NCBI GenBank assembly: GCA_963737575.1 | Contig: CAVTTJ010000007.1 | Coordinates: 124,001 to 188,000 of the forward strand | From: VRUE01 sp963737575 | Lineage (GTDB): Bacteria; Actinomycetota; Thermoleophilia; Solirubrobacterales; 70-9 | Reading direction: 5' to 3' | DNA length: 64,000 nt | Shown: positions 40,995 to 50,575 of the stretch, piece after piece | How positions within the stretch are numbered: the stretch's first letter is position 1 | Layout: each line of letters begins with the position of its first letter | Notes under the pieces: model-generated | What the model was told of the DNA's origin: nothing | The model's input: only the letters and a program-made list of their open reading frames with translations | The model's database searches: none | Program-made: the position numbers and the translations under genes

Positions 40995-41768
40995 TCATCG
41001 CTCCTGAGTTGAGGGTTTGACCATTCCTCCCGGCGCTCCCCGTCGCTCGAAGAACCGGGCAAGCAAGATACTCAACTCGAACAGGATCAAGAGCGGGACC
41101 ATCTCCAAAAGCATCGAAACCGGGTCGACGCCGGGCAGCGCCGCGGCCAGGATCGCGATCAGGAGATATGCGTAGCGGCGGTTTGCGGTCAGCTGCGAGA
41201 CGCTGACGATCCCGAGCCGGGTGACGGCGACGATCGCCAGCGGCAGCTCGAAGATCACCCCACCGGCGAGCATCGTCATCGAGAAGAAGCTGTAGTAGTC
41301 GCGGGCCCTGACCTGGATCTGGAACTGGCTCGAGTTGACCCCGAGCAGGAACTTGACGGCCGGCGGCATCACGACGAAGTAGGCGAAGGCGACGCCGACC
41401 AGGAACAGGATCGGGGCCAGGACCAGGATCGGCACCAGGGTCCGCCGCTCGGAGTCGCTGAAAGCGGGGAGGATGTATGCGTAGAGCTGGTAGATCAGGA
41501 TCGGCATCGAGAGCACGATCGCGCCGTAGGCGGCGACCGTGACGGTGGTCGTGAAGGGCTCGGTGACGCCGAAGGTGAGAAGCCGCTGGTGCTGCTCGGG
41601 CAGTGGGCTCGAGGCGATGTCGAGGAGGGTCCCGCTCTGCCAGAAGCAGAGGGCGAGGGCGACACCGAATGCCGCCAGCGAGACGATCAACCGGTGGCGG
41701 AGCTCGTCGAGGTGCTCGACGAGCGTCAGCTCATCCTCGTGGGTGACCGGCCTGACTCGGCGGGGCAT
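40995..41768 (-). CDS. tatC: Sec-independent protein translocase TatC
   Basis: 257 residues, six membrane helices. Family signatures include TLVEHLDELRHRLIVSLAAF at the start (with the conserved Glu of the signal-peptide site), VTEPFTTTVTVAAYGAIVLS, QLYAYILPAFSDSERR and the FELPLAIVAVTRLGIVS segment. It recognises twin-arginine signals and works with TatA. The Rieske protein encoded at 45949-46626 has a twin-arginine-like signal and is a likely client. Confidence 0.96.
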   Translation of the reverse strand: MPRRVRPVTHEDELTLVEHLDELRHRLIVSLAAFGVALALCFWQSGTLLDIASSPLPEQHQRLLTFGVTEPFTTTVTVAAYGAIVLSMPILIYQLYAYILPAFSDSERRTLVPILVLAPILFLVGVAFAYFVVMPPAVKFLLGVNSSQFQIQVRARDYYSFFSMTMLAGGVIFELPLAIVAVTRLGIVSVSQLTANRRYAYLLIAILAAALPGVDPVSMLLEMVPLLILFELSILLARFFERRGAPGGMVKPSTQER

Positions 41769-41777
41769 CGCGCCCGC

Positions 41778-42002
41778 CTAGGGTCGTTTGTCGGCGACCG
41801 GCTCGCGCTCGCCGGCCTCGATCTCCTGCGGGGAGGCTTTGTCGCCCTCGTCATCGTCGTCATCGCCGCTGATCGAGCCGCGGAACTCGCGGATCCCCTT
41901 GCCGAGCGAGCGCCCGAGTTCGGGCAGCCGTTTCGGCCCGAACACGATCAGGGCGATGATCAGGACGATCGCGATCTCGAGCGGTCCGATGTTGCCAAGC
42001 AT
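41778..42002 (-). CDS. tatA: Twin-arginine translocase subunit TatA
   Basis: 74 residues: a membrane helix with the TatA pattern (GPLEIAIVLIIALIVFGPKR), the FGPKRLPELGRSLGKGIREF amphipathic helix, and an acidic tail with DDDDDEGD. It forms the size-variable pore with TatC. It is the first gene of the operon; its ATG lies eight bases after a TACCAT element. Confidence 0.96.
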   Translation of the reverse strand: MLGNIGPLEIAIVLIIALIVFGPKRLPELGRSLGKGIREFRGSISGDDDDDEGDKASPQEIEAGEREPVADKRP

Positions 42003-42010
42003 GGGAACCC

Positions 42011-42016
42011 ATGGTA
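42011..42016 (-). promoter_or_regulatory. -10 element of the tat operon
   Basis: TACCAT on the minus strand, eight bases before the tatA ATG. Confidence 0.4.
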
Positions 42017-42121
42017 ACGGGCGCCCGGGCCATCAGTGCTGGGGAGCTTGCAATACCCGAAACTCGTCTTTTCTCGGGTCTATGGGGAAAATCGCGGATG
42101 GAGTTCCGATCTCGCGTGTTC

Positions 42122-42127
42122 GATAGT
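42122..42127 (+). promoter_or_regulatory. -10 element of the zinc-ribbon protein gene
   Basis: GATAGT, five bases before the ATG at 42133. Confidence 0.4.
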
Positions 42128-42132
42128 CAGGC

Positions 42133-42465
42133 ATGGCCAACGCGAGTCGGACAGGGACGAAGATCGAGACGGGGCTCCACGTCTGCCCCGAGTGCCGGTC
42201 GGAGATGATCCAGCCCACCCGCTGGGAGCAGGCCGACGAGCGCGGCCACTGGCGTCTCTGGCGTCGCTGCCCCGAATGCGAGTGGCGCGGCGCGGGGATC
42301 CACGGCGAGGCCGAAATCGACTCCTTCGACGAAGCCCTCGACCGCGGGACCGAGGTTCTGGCCGAAGACCTGCGGACGATCGTCCGCGAGAACATGGAGT
42401 GGGTCGCCGACACCTTCGCCGCGGCCCTCGCAGCTGATCTCATAACAGCGGACGACTTCGGCTAA
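42133..42465 (+). CDS. Small zinc-ribbon protein, unknown function
   Basis: 110 residues. Two CPEC knuckles (HVCPECRSEMI and RRCPECEWRGAG) about 30 residues apart form a likely zinc ribbon, followed by an acidic helical C-terminus (EIDSFDEALDRGTEVLAEDL, VRENMEWVADTFAAALAADL). It could bind nucleic acid or act as a structural adaptor; no family name is certain. It is divergent from tatA with a probable leaderless start. Confidence 0.75.
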   Translation: MANASRTGTKIETGLHVCPECRSEMIQPTRWEQADERGHWRLWRRCPECEWRGAGIHGEAEIDSFDEALDRGTEVLAEDLRTIVRENMEWVADTFAAALAADLITADDFG

Positions 42466-42541
42466 GGGTTAGCTGGGTCGTCTAGGGTTGGCGGCGTCCC
42501 TTGCCGCGTCCCGTTACTCGCATGACCCGCATATGGCTGAC

Positions 42542-42591
42542 GGCCAAACCGGGCCCTGTCCATATCTGATTCCTCAGGCCCCGGTTTGGCC
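42542..42591. repeat. Dispersed hairpin repeat, copy 5 (long stem)
   Basis: A 17-base stem with one mismatch (GGCCAAACCGGGCCCTG and its partner) encloses the loop TCCATATCTGATTCCT. It lies between the convergent zinc-ribbon and polyprenyl-synthase genes and may also act as a terminator. Confidence 0.8.
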
Positions 42592-42609
42592 GGAGCACAT
42601 GGGCGGAAT

Positions 42610-43572
42610 TTATGAATACCTCTCGACGACGCCGTCGGCGACGAGGTCGAGGAGGCGTCGCTGCTCGGGGTCGAACTCCACCCGCTGGAGGCGGAGCTTG
42701 GCGGCCGCCACCATCTCCAGCGCCCGGGCGCGGACGCGCTCGAGGGCGCCGGTGGCGGCGATCCGGTCGCAGAGGGCCTCGGCCGCGGCGGCGTCGAGTG
42801 CGCGGAGGTCGGTCGCCGCGATCTCCGGGTCCGACGCCGCGGCGTCGATGAGCGGCAGGGTCACGGTCCCATCGAGTAGGTCGGTGCCGCGGGCCTTGCC
42901 GGTCCTCGATGCCGGCCCGGAGACGTCGAGGACGTCGTCGAGCAGCTGGAATGCGAGCCCGACGTCGGCGCCGAAGGAGCCCAGGGCATCCTCGTCGCGA
43001 CCGATCCTGCAGGCGCACTCGAACAGTGCCCCGGTCTTCAACCGGCACCGATCGAGGTAGCGCTCCTCCGAGATCGAGGTGTCGTTGGCCTCCTGGCGCT
43101 GGGCCAGCTCGCCCCTTGCCAACGAGACCGAGGCCGCCGAGAGGAGCGCCACCGCCCGGGCATCGTCGGGCTCCGCGAGCAGAGCGAAGGCACGCGAGAA
43201 GAGCAAGTCGCCGAGCGCGGTGGCACGGTCGCGCCCGGACTCGGCGAACACGGTTGGGCGCCCGCGGCGGAGCGCGGCATCGTCGAGCACGTCGTCGTGG
43301 ACCAGGGTCGCCATGTGGACGAGCTCGATCGCGGCGGCGCCGCGGACCTCCGCGTCTCCTGCGGCCTCGCCGGCGCAGAGGAGCGCCAGCATCGGCCGCA
43401 GCCGCTTGCCGCCGGCGTCGAGCGTCGCCTCCGCGTCCGCGCCGAGCCGTCCGCCCTCGCCGGCCTGGTCCCGGAGGACATCCTCGACCTCGCCGAGCCT
43501 GGCGGGGAGCCAGCGGCTCGATGCGTCGAGAACCGCCGTCACCGGGGGCGGCACTGCCGACGGCCTGGTCAT
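42610..43572 (-). CDS. Polyprenyl diphosphate synthase
   Basis: 320 residues of the trans-prenyltransferase fold. First Asp-rich motif in HMATLVHDDVLDDAALRRGR and second in LAFQLLDDVLDVSGPASRTG, plus GGKRLRPMLALLCAG and the RLKTGALFECACRIG segment. It extends isoprenoid chains, probably for menaquinone given that it overlaps menG by four bases and lies in one block with qcrABC. Chain length cannot be read confidently from the sequence. The ATG at 43572 is set by the menG overlap. Confidence 0.92.
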   Translation of the reverse strand: MTRPSAVPPPVTAVLDASSRWLPARLGEVEDVLRDQAGEGGRLGADAEATLDAGGKRLRPMLALLCAGEAAGDAEVRGAAAIELVHMATLVHDDVLDDAALRRGRPTVFAESGRDRATALGDLLFSRAFALLAEPDDARAVALLSAASVSLARGELAQRQEANDTSISEERYLDRCRLKTGALFECACRIGRDEDALGSFGADVGLAFQLLDDVLDVSGPASRTGKARGTDLLDGTVTLPLIDAAASDPEIAATDLRALDAAAAEALCDRIAATGALERVRARALEMVAAAKLRLQRVEFDPEQRRLLDLVADGVVERYS

Positions 43573-44339
43573 CCGCGGATGCCGCTGTGGATGGTGACTA
43601 TCCCACCGGCGAGGATCGTGTACCTGATCCCGGTGAGGCCCGCGGCGTCCATCTTCGCCGCCAGGCCGGGGGGGTCGGGGAAGCTGTGGACCGACTCCGC
43701 GAGGTAGGAGTAGGCGGCGGGGTCTTTCGTCAACCGACCGAGGACGGGCACGATCCGGTCGAACCAGATCGAGTAGAAGGTCGAGAACGGCGGCCGCTGC
43801 GGCTCGGTGAACTCGAGCACGACCAGACGGCCACCGGGCCGCAGGACACGCGCCATCTCGACCAGGCCGCGGTCGCGGTCGGAGAAGTTGCGGACCCCGA
43901 ACCCGACCGTCACCGCGTCGAAGCGGTCGGCGTCGTAGGGAAGCTGCAGTGCGTCCGCCCACTCGAAGCGGACGCCCTCGACGCCCCGCGCCGCCGCCTT
44001 CTCGCGGGCGAGGTCGAGCATCGGCTCCGAGAAGTCGCAGCCGATTACGCAGCCTCCGGGCGCCACCCGCGAGGCCAGCTCCAGGGTCAGGTCTCCGGTG
44101 CCGCAGCAGATGTCGAGCGCGGAGTCGCCGGACCCGAGCGCGGCCCGGTCGACCGCCCGCTCGCGCCAGCGGTGATGGAGCCCGGCGCTCATCACCGAGT
44201 TGAGGAGGTCGTAGCGGGACGCGACCCGGTCGAACATCCGGTTGACCTGGTCCGCGAACTGCGCGGACTCGCGGGAGGGCTTCGTCGTCCCGGTCATCGA
44301 TTCGGCCACCGCATCGCGAGCGCCCCGAGGGCCGGCCAC
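43569..44339 (-). CDS. menG: Demethylmenaquinone methyltransferase
   Basis: 256 residues, UbiE/MenG family: NRMFDRVASRYDLLNSVMSAG at the N-terminus, SAM-binding loop ALDICCGTGDLTLELASRV, VTVGFGVRNFSDRDRGLVEM, GGRLVVLEFTEPQRPPF and the LAGGIVTIHSGIR end. It makes menaquinone by C-methylation. An abutting GTG (directly after the qcrC stop) gives the longest frame; an ATG at residue 15 is an alternative. Menaquinone rather than ubiquinone is expected in this group of organisms. Confidence 0.93.
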   Translation of the reverse strand: MAGPRGARDAVAESMTGTTKPSRESAQFADQVNRMFDRVASRYDLLNSVMSAGLHHRWRERAVDRAALGSGDSALDICCGTGDLTLELASRVAPGGCVIGCDFSEPMLDLAREKAAARGVEGVRFEWADALQLPYDADRFDAVTVGFGVRNFSDRDRGLVEMARVLRPGGRLVVLEFTEPQRPPFSTFYSIWFDRIVPVLGRLTKDPAAYSYLAESVHSFPDPPGLAAKMDAAGLTGIRYTILAGGIVTIHSGIRG

Positions 44340-45041
44340 TCAGTCGAGCGAGGCGAGGAAGTCGGCGAGCTGGTTGAGCTTCTTCGGCGGCAGTTCACGG
44401 AACGAGGGCATGATCCCAGGCCCGATTTCCAGCGAGCGGACGATCGCGGCGCGCGGGATCCTCGAGGCGATGTGGGTCAGTTCCGGCCCCGGCCCGTGGT
44501 TGCCGTTATCTCCGAGCTTGTGGCAGGCAAGGCAACCAGAGGAGGCGACGACCTCCTTGCCGGCTTCGAATTGGGGCGCCACCTTCATGTCAACTTCGGT
44601 CGGCGAGCCGGCCGTCGCCCCGAGATAGGTCAGGTAGGCCATCGCGATGATCGTGATCAGGGCCGCGGTCGTCGCGATCGGGCGGCGGCCGGGATGGCGC
44701 TCCGGGCCGCGGTCGTAGAACGGCAGCCCGATCAGGAGCACCATGCAGACGGTCGGGATCCCGATCGTCGCGATCGGGACCAGATGCGGCCCTTTGATCA
44801 CCCGCAGGAGCTCGAAGAGGAAGAAGAAGTACCACTCGGGCCGCGGCACGTAGGTGGTCGTCGTCGGGTCGGCCTTCGGTCCCTGCTCGGCACCGAGGAC
44901 GACGGCCATCAGGATGATCACGGCGACGACGATCAGCGCCATCACCGTGTCCTTCAGCACCGCATAGGGGAAGAACGGCTTGCCCTTCTTCTTGAGGAGC
45001 TCGTACTCCTCGAGGTATGCCTGCTTCTCGGCCGGCTTCAT
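44340..45041 (-). CDS. qcrC: Menaquinol:cytochrome c oxidoreductase subunit QcrC (cyt b C-terminal part fused to cytochrome c)
   Basis: 233 residues. The N-terminal part is subunit-IV-like, with three membrane helices and the conserved VPRPEWYFFFLFELLRVIKG motif near the quinone site. The C-terminal part is a cytochrome c domain with CLACH haem-binding motif and a probable axial Met in GPGIMPSFRELP. This subunit IV plus cytochrome c fusion is the Bacillus QcrC arrangement, not the full-length cytochrome b plus di-haem QcrC of most actinobacteria. It overlaps qcrB by four bases. Confidence 0.93.
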   Translation of the reverse strand: MKPAEKQAYLEEYELLKKKGKPFFPYAVLKDTVMALIVVAVIILMAVVLGAEQGPKADPTTTTYVPRPEWYFFFLFELLRVIKGPHLVPIATIGIPTVCMVLLIGLPFYDRGPERHPGRRPIATTAALITIIAMAYLTYLGATAGSPTEVDMKVAPQFEAGKEVVASSGCLACHKLGDNGNHGPGPELTHIASRIPRAAIVRSLEIGPGIMPSFRELPPKKLNQLADFLASLD

Positions 45042-45934
45042 CGGTTCGGAGTCGCCCCGTTGCCGCCGTTGACGCCGGCGTCGAGCTGGGTCAGCGGCTC
45101 GGCGATCTTCGGCTTCTCGGCGTGCACCCACGGTGGCGCGGTCGTTCCGAGCTTGACGACGAGGTAGAGATGGGCGCCGATCAGGGCGATGATCGCGCCC
45201 GGCAGGAGCAGCATGTGGATCGCGTAGAAGCGCGAGAGCGTCGTCGCCCCCAGCTCCGGCCCCGCGCGCAGGAAGTCGCTCAGATAGGGCCCGATGATCG
45301 GGCCGGTGCCGTTGATGTTGATGCCGACGACCGAGGCCCAGAAGGAGCGCTGGTCGAACGGCAGCAGGTAACCGGTGAAGGCCATCGTCATCGTCAGGAT
45401 CAGGAGCACGACGCCGATCACCCAGTTGAGCTCGCGCGGGTACTTGTAGGCGCCGAAGAAGAACGTCCTTCCCATGTGGACGAAGATCAGGATCACCATC
45501 ACGCTGGCGCCCCATTTGTGCATCCCGTGGACCAGTTGGCCGAGGAAGACGTCGTTGTTGATGTGCGAGATCGAGCCGTAGGCCTGGGTCGGCGATGGCG
45601 TGTAGAACATCGCCAGGAAGACCCCGGTTACGGCCTGGACGATGAAGGCGAACAGGGTCGCCGAGCCGAGCGTGTAGAACCAGTTGGTCCCCTTCGGCAC
45701 CTTGCGGTAGAGCATCCCGGTGAGGAAGCCGGTGGCCGCTGTGCGCTGGTCGACCCAGGCGAGGACGTCGGCCGGGGTGTCCTTCGCGCGCTCGCCGAGG
45801 CGGCTGGCGTCGGACGGGCGTTCCGGGGGGGAGATCTTGAGGTCCGACGGGGCCTGTCCCTTGCCGACGCCATTGCCCTCGCCGGGCTTCGCGGGTTTCC
45901 GCAGCGGTGCGGGGATCAGTGAGTCGAGTTTCAT
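45038..45934 (-). CDS. qcrB: Cytochrome b6-like subunit QcrB
   Basis: 298 residues. After a hydrophilic N-terminus of about 75 residues come four membrane helices. Haem ligands: His pair in HKWGASVMVILIFVH (13 residues between), and His pair in HMLLLPGAIIALIGAH (14 between). The 14-residue spacing in helix D is the b6-type signature. Quinone-site residues are split with qcrC, as in b6f and Bacillus-type complexes. It transfers electrons from menaquinol across the membrane. It lies between qcrA and qcrC in one operon. Confidence 0.93.
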   Translation of the reverse strand: MKLDSLIPAPLRKPAKPGEGNGVGKGQAPSDLKISPPERPSDASRLGERAKDTPADVLAWVDQRTAATGFLTGMLYRKVPKGTNWFYTLGSATLFAFIVQAVTGVFLAMFYTPSPTQAYGSISHINNDVFLGQLVHGMHKWGASVMVILIFVHMGRTFFFGAYKYPRELNWVIGVVLLILTMTMAFTGYLLPFDQRSFWASVVGININGTGPIIGPYLSDFLRAGPELGATTLSRFYAIHMLLLPGAIIALIGAHLYLVVKLGTTAPPWVHAEKPKIAEPLTQLDAGVNGGNGATPNR

Positions 45935-45948
45935 CGTCTACCTCTCAC

Positions 45949-46626
45949 TCATGGCGGCGGGAACGTGGAGGGACGGGGCGGATACAGATATTCCCAGATC
46001 CCGCCGGTGAACTCGCCCGGGTCGCGGGCGCGTACCGGTTCGAGCTGGGAGGTGACGCTGTAGCGCGGCCCGAGTTCGACCTGGCCACCTTCGACCCGGG
46101 TCTGGAAGCGGTCGAGCGGGCGCACCGGCGGGCCGCCGATGACTTTCCCTTCGAAGTCGTAGACGCCCCCGTGGCAGGGGCAGATGAAGTTGCCGGCGGC
46201 CTGGACGAACCGGACCGGGCAGCCGAGGTGGGCGCAGCGGTTGGACACGGCGATGTATTCCTTCGGGTCCTCGCCGAGTTCCTTCGACCCTTTGCGGACG
46301 TAGGCGGTCGTCTTGCCGGCGTCGCCGATCCCCTCGGTTTCCGTGAAGACGACCTGGCGGTAGGTGTCGGTGACGAAGTCGCCGGTCGGACCCACCGCCT
46401 CCCAGCGCTCCTTGCCGCGGTGGAAGATCGGGGCGACGGCGAAGCCGACCGCGGGCAGGACGATCGCCGCGCCGGCGATGCCGCCTAGCCCCTGAACCGC
46501 GATCGTGAAAGCGTGGCGGCGGGTCATCGACTCGCCCTCGAAGTAGCCCGCAGGCTTGGGCTTCTCGCGTTCCCGTGGAGCCCCCTCGGCCCCGTTTTGC
46601 TTGTCCGCTTCGTCAGCCACTGTCAT
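45949..46626 (-). CDS. qcrA: Rieske iron-sulfur protein QcrA
   Basis: 225 residues. The Rieske cluster motifs CAHLGCP and CPCHGGVYD (two Cys, two His plus disulfide Cys) sit near residues 152-178. The N-terminal region contains a twin-arginine-like sequence (MTRRHAFTIAVQG) before a hydrophobic anchor, so it is probably folded in the cytoplasm and exported by TatAC encoded 4 kb away. It passes electrons from menaquinol to cytochrome c. First gene of the qcr unit. Confidence 0.94.
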   Translation of the reverse strand: MTVADEADKQNGAEGAPREREKPKPAGYFEGESMTRRHAFTIAVQGLGGIAGAAIVLPAVGFAVAPIFHRGKERWEAVGPTGDFVTDTYRQVVFTETEGIGDAGKTTAYVRKGSKELGEDPKEYIAVSNRCAHLGCPVRFVQAAGNFICPCHGGVYDFEGKVIGGPPVRPLDRFQTRVEGGQVELGPRYSVTSQLEPVRARDPGEFTGGIWEYLYPPRPSTFPPP

Positions 46627-46680
46627 CCGGATTCAGGACGACGAAGTTTATTGCCTGCGGCCCCCGGCGGCTCCGCCGGT

Positions 46681-47109
46681 TCAACCGCCGATCGCCGCGG
46701 CCGACCTCCGCCAGAGCTCCGGGACACGATCGGCGCCGTCCTCGGCGTGGTGGCGGGCGCACTCGCTGATCAGGTCGGCGAGGACGAGGACCGCCTCGGT
46801 GTCGCCGAGCGCCGCCAGCCGCTCGATCCCGAGGGCGTATAGATAATCGCCGGCGAGCAGGCCGAGGTCGGGGTCGTGCCCGGCGAGCAGACGCGGCTCC
46901 CCGTAGTGGAGGAGGTAGCCCTCGCGAACGGCCTCGACCACCATCGAGTAGGCGCCCGGCGAGGCCGCGGCGCGGGCGCCGGCGGCGGCGATCAGCCCGA
47001 AGGTCGGCTCCTCGTCCGAGTCGACGACATGGGTGGCGATCGGCGTCTCCCCCTCGCGCAGCAGCACCGCGAGCGAATGGAGGGCGTCGGCGGGTGCCGG
47101 CTCGCTCAC
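46681..47109 (-). CDS. Small helical protein, possibly HepS/prenyltransferase-like
   Basis: 142 residues, GTG start overlapping the hemL stop (GTGA). Helical, with LLAGDYLYALGIERLAALGD followed by VLADLISECARHHAED. That segment resembles the conserved GDYLxxxA helix of trans-prenyltransferases and the GDYYSG region of HepS, the non-catalytic component of heptaprenyl diphosphate synthase; there is no DDxxD motif. Given menG and a polyprenyl synthase in the same strand block, a HepS-like partner role is attractive but only inferred. Confidence 0.6.
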   Translation of the reverse strand: MSEPAPADALHSLAVLLREGETPIATHVVDSDEEPTFGLIAAAGARAAASPGAYSMVVEAVREGYLLHYGEPRLLAGHDPDLGLLAGDYLYALGIERLAALGDTEAVLVLADLISECARHHAEDGADRVPELWRRSAAAIGG

Positions 47110-48387
47110 GCGAAGGCCTCCTCGAGGGACTCCGACGCGGCCGCAAGCGTCCGCTGGATCGCTGTGTCGTCGTGGGCGAGCGAGACGAACCAGGCCTCGA
47201 ACTGGGATGGCGGCACCCATATGCCCCGCGCCAGCATCGCGCGGCAGAAGCGGGCGTGCGCCTCGAGGTCACAGGCCGAGGCGCCTTCGAAGTCGGCGAC
47301 CGGCTCGGCGCTGAAGAAGAGAGTGAGCAGGCCCGGCGCGGAGGCGAGCCGCAGAGGCCGGTCGCCGACGAGATCGCCGAGGCCGGCTGCGAGGCGGTCG
47401 GTCAGGGCGGCGATCCGCAGGTAGGCCTCGTCGTCGAGCTCGCGCAGAGTCGCCAGCCCGGCCGCGGTCGCCAGCGGGTTGCCGGACAGCGTCCCCGCCT
47501 GGTAGACGTCGCCCGCCGGCGCCACCCGCTCCATCGAGGACCTCGGGCCGCCGAAGGCGGCAGCGGGCAGGCCGCCGCCGAGGACCTTGCCGAGGATCGT
47601 CAGGTCCGGCTCGACCCGGTAGCGCTCCTGGGCACCGCCGCGGCCGACGCGGAACCCGGTGATCACCTCATCGAGGACGAGCAGGGCGCCGCCGGCTCGG
47701 GTCGCCTCGCGGAGGAACTCGAGGAATCCCTCCTCGGGCGGGACGACGCCCATGTTCGCCGCGATCGGCTCGGCGAGCAGCGCCGCGACCGGGTGCGACT
47801 CGAGCGCGCGGGCGGCGGCCTCGCGGTCGTTCCAGGGGACGACGACGGTGCCGGCGGCCTGCGCCGCGGTGACGCCCGGAGTGGCCGGGACGCCGAGGGT
47901 GGCCAATCCCGACCCCGCGTCGGCGAGCAGCCCGTCGGAGTGGCCGTGGTAGGCACCGGCGAATTTGACCACGGTCTCGCGGCCGGTTATCGCCCGGGCG
48001 AGGCGCACCGCCGCTCATCGCCGCCTCGGTCCCCGAGCTCGTCATCCGCAGCATCTCGACCGACGGCATCCTGGCCGCGACCTCTTCCGCGAGCGCGACC
48101 TCGGCTCCGGTCGCGGCCCCGAAGCTCGTGCCGCGGGCGGCGGCATCGGTGACCGCGGCGAGGACCGCGGGGTGGGCGTGGCCGAGGATCAGCGGGCCCC
48201 AGGAGCAGACCCAGTCGACGTAGCGGTTGCCGTCGACGTCGATCAGCTCGCAGCCCTCGCCGCGCTCGACGAAGATCGGGTCGCGCCCGATCTGCCGCAT
48301 CGCCCTGACGGGCGAGTTCACGCCTCCGGGCATCACCCTCAGCGCCCGCCGATACAACTCGGATGACCGCTGGGTTGGGAGGGACAC
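47106..48387 (-). pseudogene. hemL: Glutamate-1-semialdehyde 2,1-aminomutase, interrupted by a +1 frameshift
   Basis: The two frames together make a full-length (about 426-residue) PLP enzyme of the C5 haem pathway. The first (48387 to about 48010) has PGGVNSPVRAMRQIG and MTSSGTEAAMS; the second (to 47106) continues VRLARAITGRETVVKFAGAY, LLVLDEVITGFRVGRGG and the PLP lysine in TILGKVLGGGLP. One extra base near 48008-48014 (AGC-G-GCG-GTG) breaks the frame; removing it restores the family sequence exactly. With an essential role expected and hemB nearby, a sequence error is likely; a real lesion or recoding is possible. Confidence 0.85.
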
Positions 48388-48397
48388 GCGGCTCTAG

Positions 48398-48509
48398 ATG
48401 AGGGTCGGGGCGGGGGTGAAACGTCTTGTACTTTTCCCGCGGTGCGGCTTGGGGACTACCCGGAACCGCCTTCGGGAAAATTAATTGGAACCCCCGCCCC
48501 GACCCTCAT
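48398..48509. repeat. 112-base element with 20-base perfect terminal inverted repeats
   Basis: ATGAGGGTCGGGGCGGGGGT at 48398-48417 is exactly complementary to 48490-48509. A second inverted pair (TTTTCCCG and CGGGAAAA) is nested inside. It fills the gap between the AhbAB-like gene and hemL, and its right arm includes the end of the AhbAB-like coding sequence. It could be a terminator/attenuator or a small MITE-like insertion; no clear target-site duplication is visible. Confidence 0.75.
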
Positions 48510-49590
48510 GCGGAGTGCGCTTCTTCCCACTCCCGGTAGTCATCGGTGAAGTAATGGAGGCGGATCTTCTTGTACTCGGTCGAGGAGTAGAGGGTGGCGC
48601 GGCCTTCGGGGCCGATCCCGCACTCCTCGGCGATCGAGTCGAGGATCGCGTCGCACTCCTCCTTCGAGCGGCCGTGGGCCATCGTGAAGACGCTGTATGG
48701 CCAGTCCTCATAGGTCGGGCGCTGGTAGCAGTGGGAGATGCCGCGGAAGGAGGCCATCCGCCGCCCGGTCTCCATGATCTTCTCCTCGGGCACTTTCCAG
48801 ACCCCCATCCCGTTGGCCGAGAACCCTGCGCGGCGGTGATAGAGGATCGCGGCGACCCGGCGCAGCAGCTTGCGGTCGACCATCCCGCCGAGGTGGGCGA
48901 GCAGCTCCTCGGTCTCGAACCCGAGCTCCCGCGCGGCCGCGTCGAAGGGGCGCTCGACCGGGTCCATCGGCCCCTGCAGCGCCCGGATCACGGCGATGTC
49001 GCGCTCGTCGTAGGGCTGCGGGTCGAGCTCGCGCGGCGGCGAGGCGTCGACGGCACTGGCGAGCGCCTCGGTGCCCTTCTCCATCTCCAGGTTCATGTTG
49101 ATCTTGAACAGGGTCAGGGTCGGCAGCTCCCGCATCGACTCGGCGCCCGTCTCCCGCATCAGGACCTCGAGTGTGCCGCCGAGGCCGAGCTCGGAGTCGG
49201 GTGGGGTCGCGATCGTGAACCAGAGGTTGAAGTCGTGCGTCCGCAGGTAGTTGTGGGAAACCCCGGGGTGGGAGTTGACGATCGCCGCCGCCCGCTGTGG
49301 GTTCTCGGCGTCGACTTTGGCCGCGACCAGCATCGACTCGTACCCGAGCGCCCGGGTGTCGAAGATCGGCGTGATCTCGCGGATGATCCGCTCGTCCAGC
49401 AGCCGCCGGGTCCGGGCGATCGCCTCATCCGTGTCCAGGGCCGCCTCGGCGGCGATCGGCCGGAACGGCTCGGGGTCGAGCGGGAAGCTCGACTGCAGCA
49501 GGTTCATCAGCCGCTTGTCGGCCTCGTCGAGCGGGATCGCGGCGCCGTCCCTGCGCGAGCGCGCCTTCGACTGCGGCACTTTCGGGACGC

Positions 49591-49603
<13 letters not shown>
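48506..49603 (-). CDS. Fused AhbA/AhbB (NirD/NirL-like) siroheme decarboxylase homologue
   Basis: 365 residues made of two related AsnC/Lrp-type halves. The N-terminal half starts DEADKRLMNLLQSSFPLDPEP and has GVSHNYLRTHDFNLWFT; the C-terminal half has RRVAAILYHRRAGFSANGMG, VWKVPEE and SHCYQRPTYEDWPYSVFTMA followed by HG. These last motifs are diagnostic of the AhbA/AhbB and NirD/L decarboxylases, not of amino-acid regulators. The enzymes decarboxylate siroheme to didecarboxysiroheme in the alternative haem pathway or in haem d1 synthesis. Position between hemB and hemL supports a tetrapyrrole role. It overlaps hemB by 13 bases. Confidence 0.85.
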
Positions 49604-50562
<959 letters not shown>

Positions 50563-50569
50563 CGCCTCG

Positions 50570-50575
50570 ATTCTA
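50570..50575 (-). promoter_or_regulatory. -10 element of hemB
   Basis: TAGAAT on the minus strand, seven bases before the hemB ATG; it includes the stop codon of the upstream gene. Confidence 0.4.

Noticed and set aside
42909..45167. 752-codon plus-strand frame across menG and qcrC
   Set aside because: Low-complexity Arg/Gly/Pro translation, antisense to clear enzymes.
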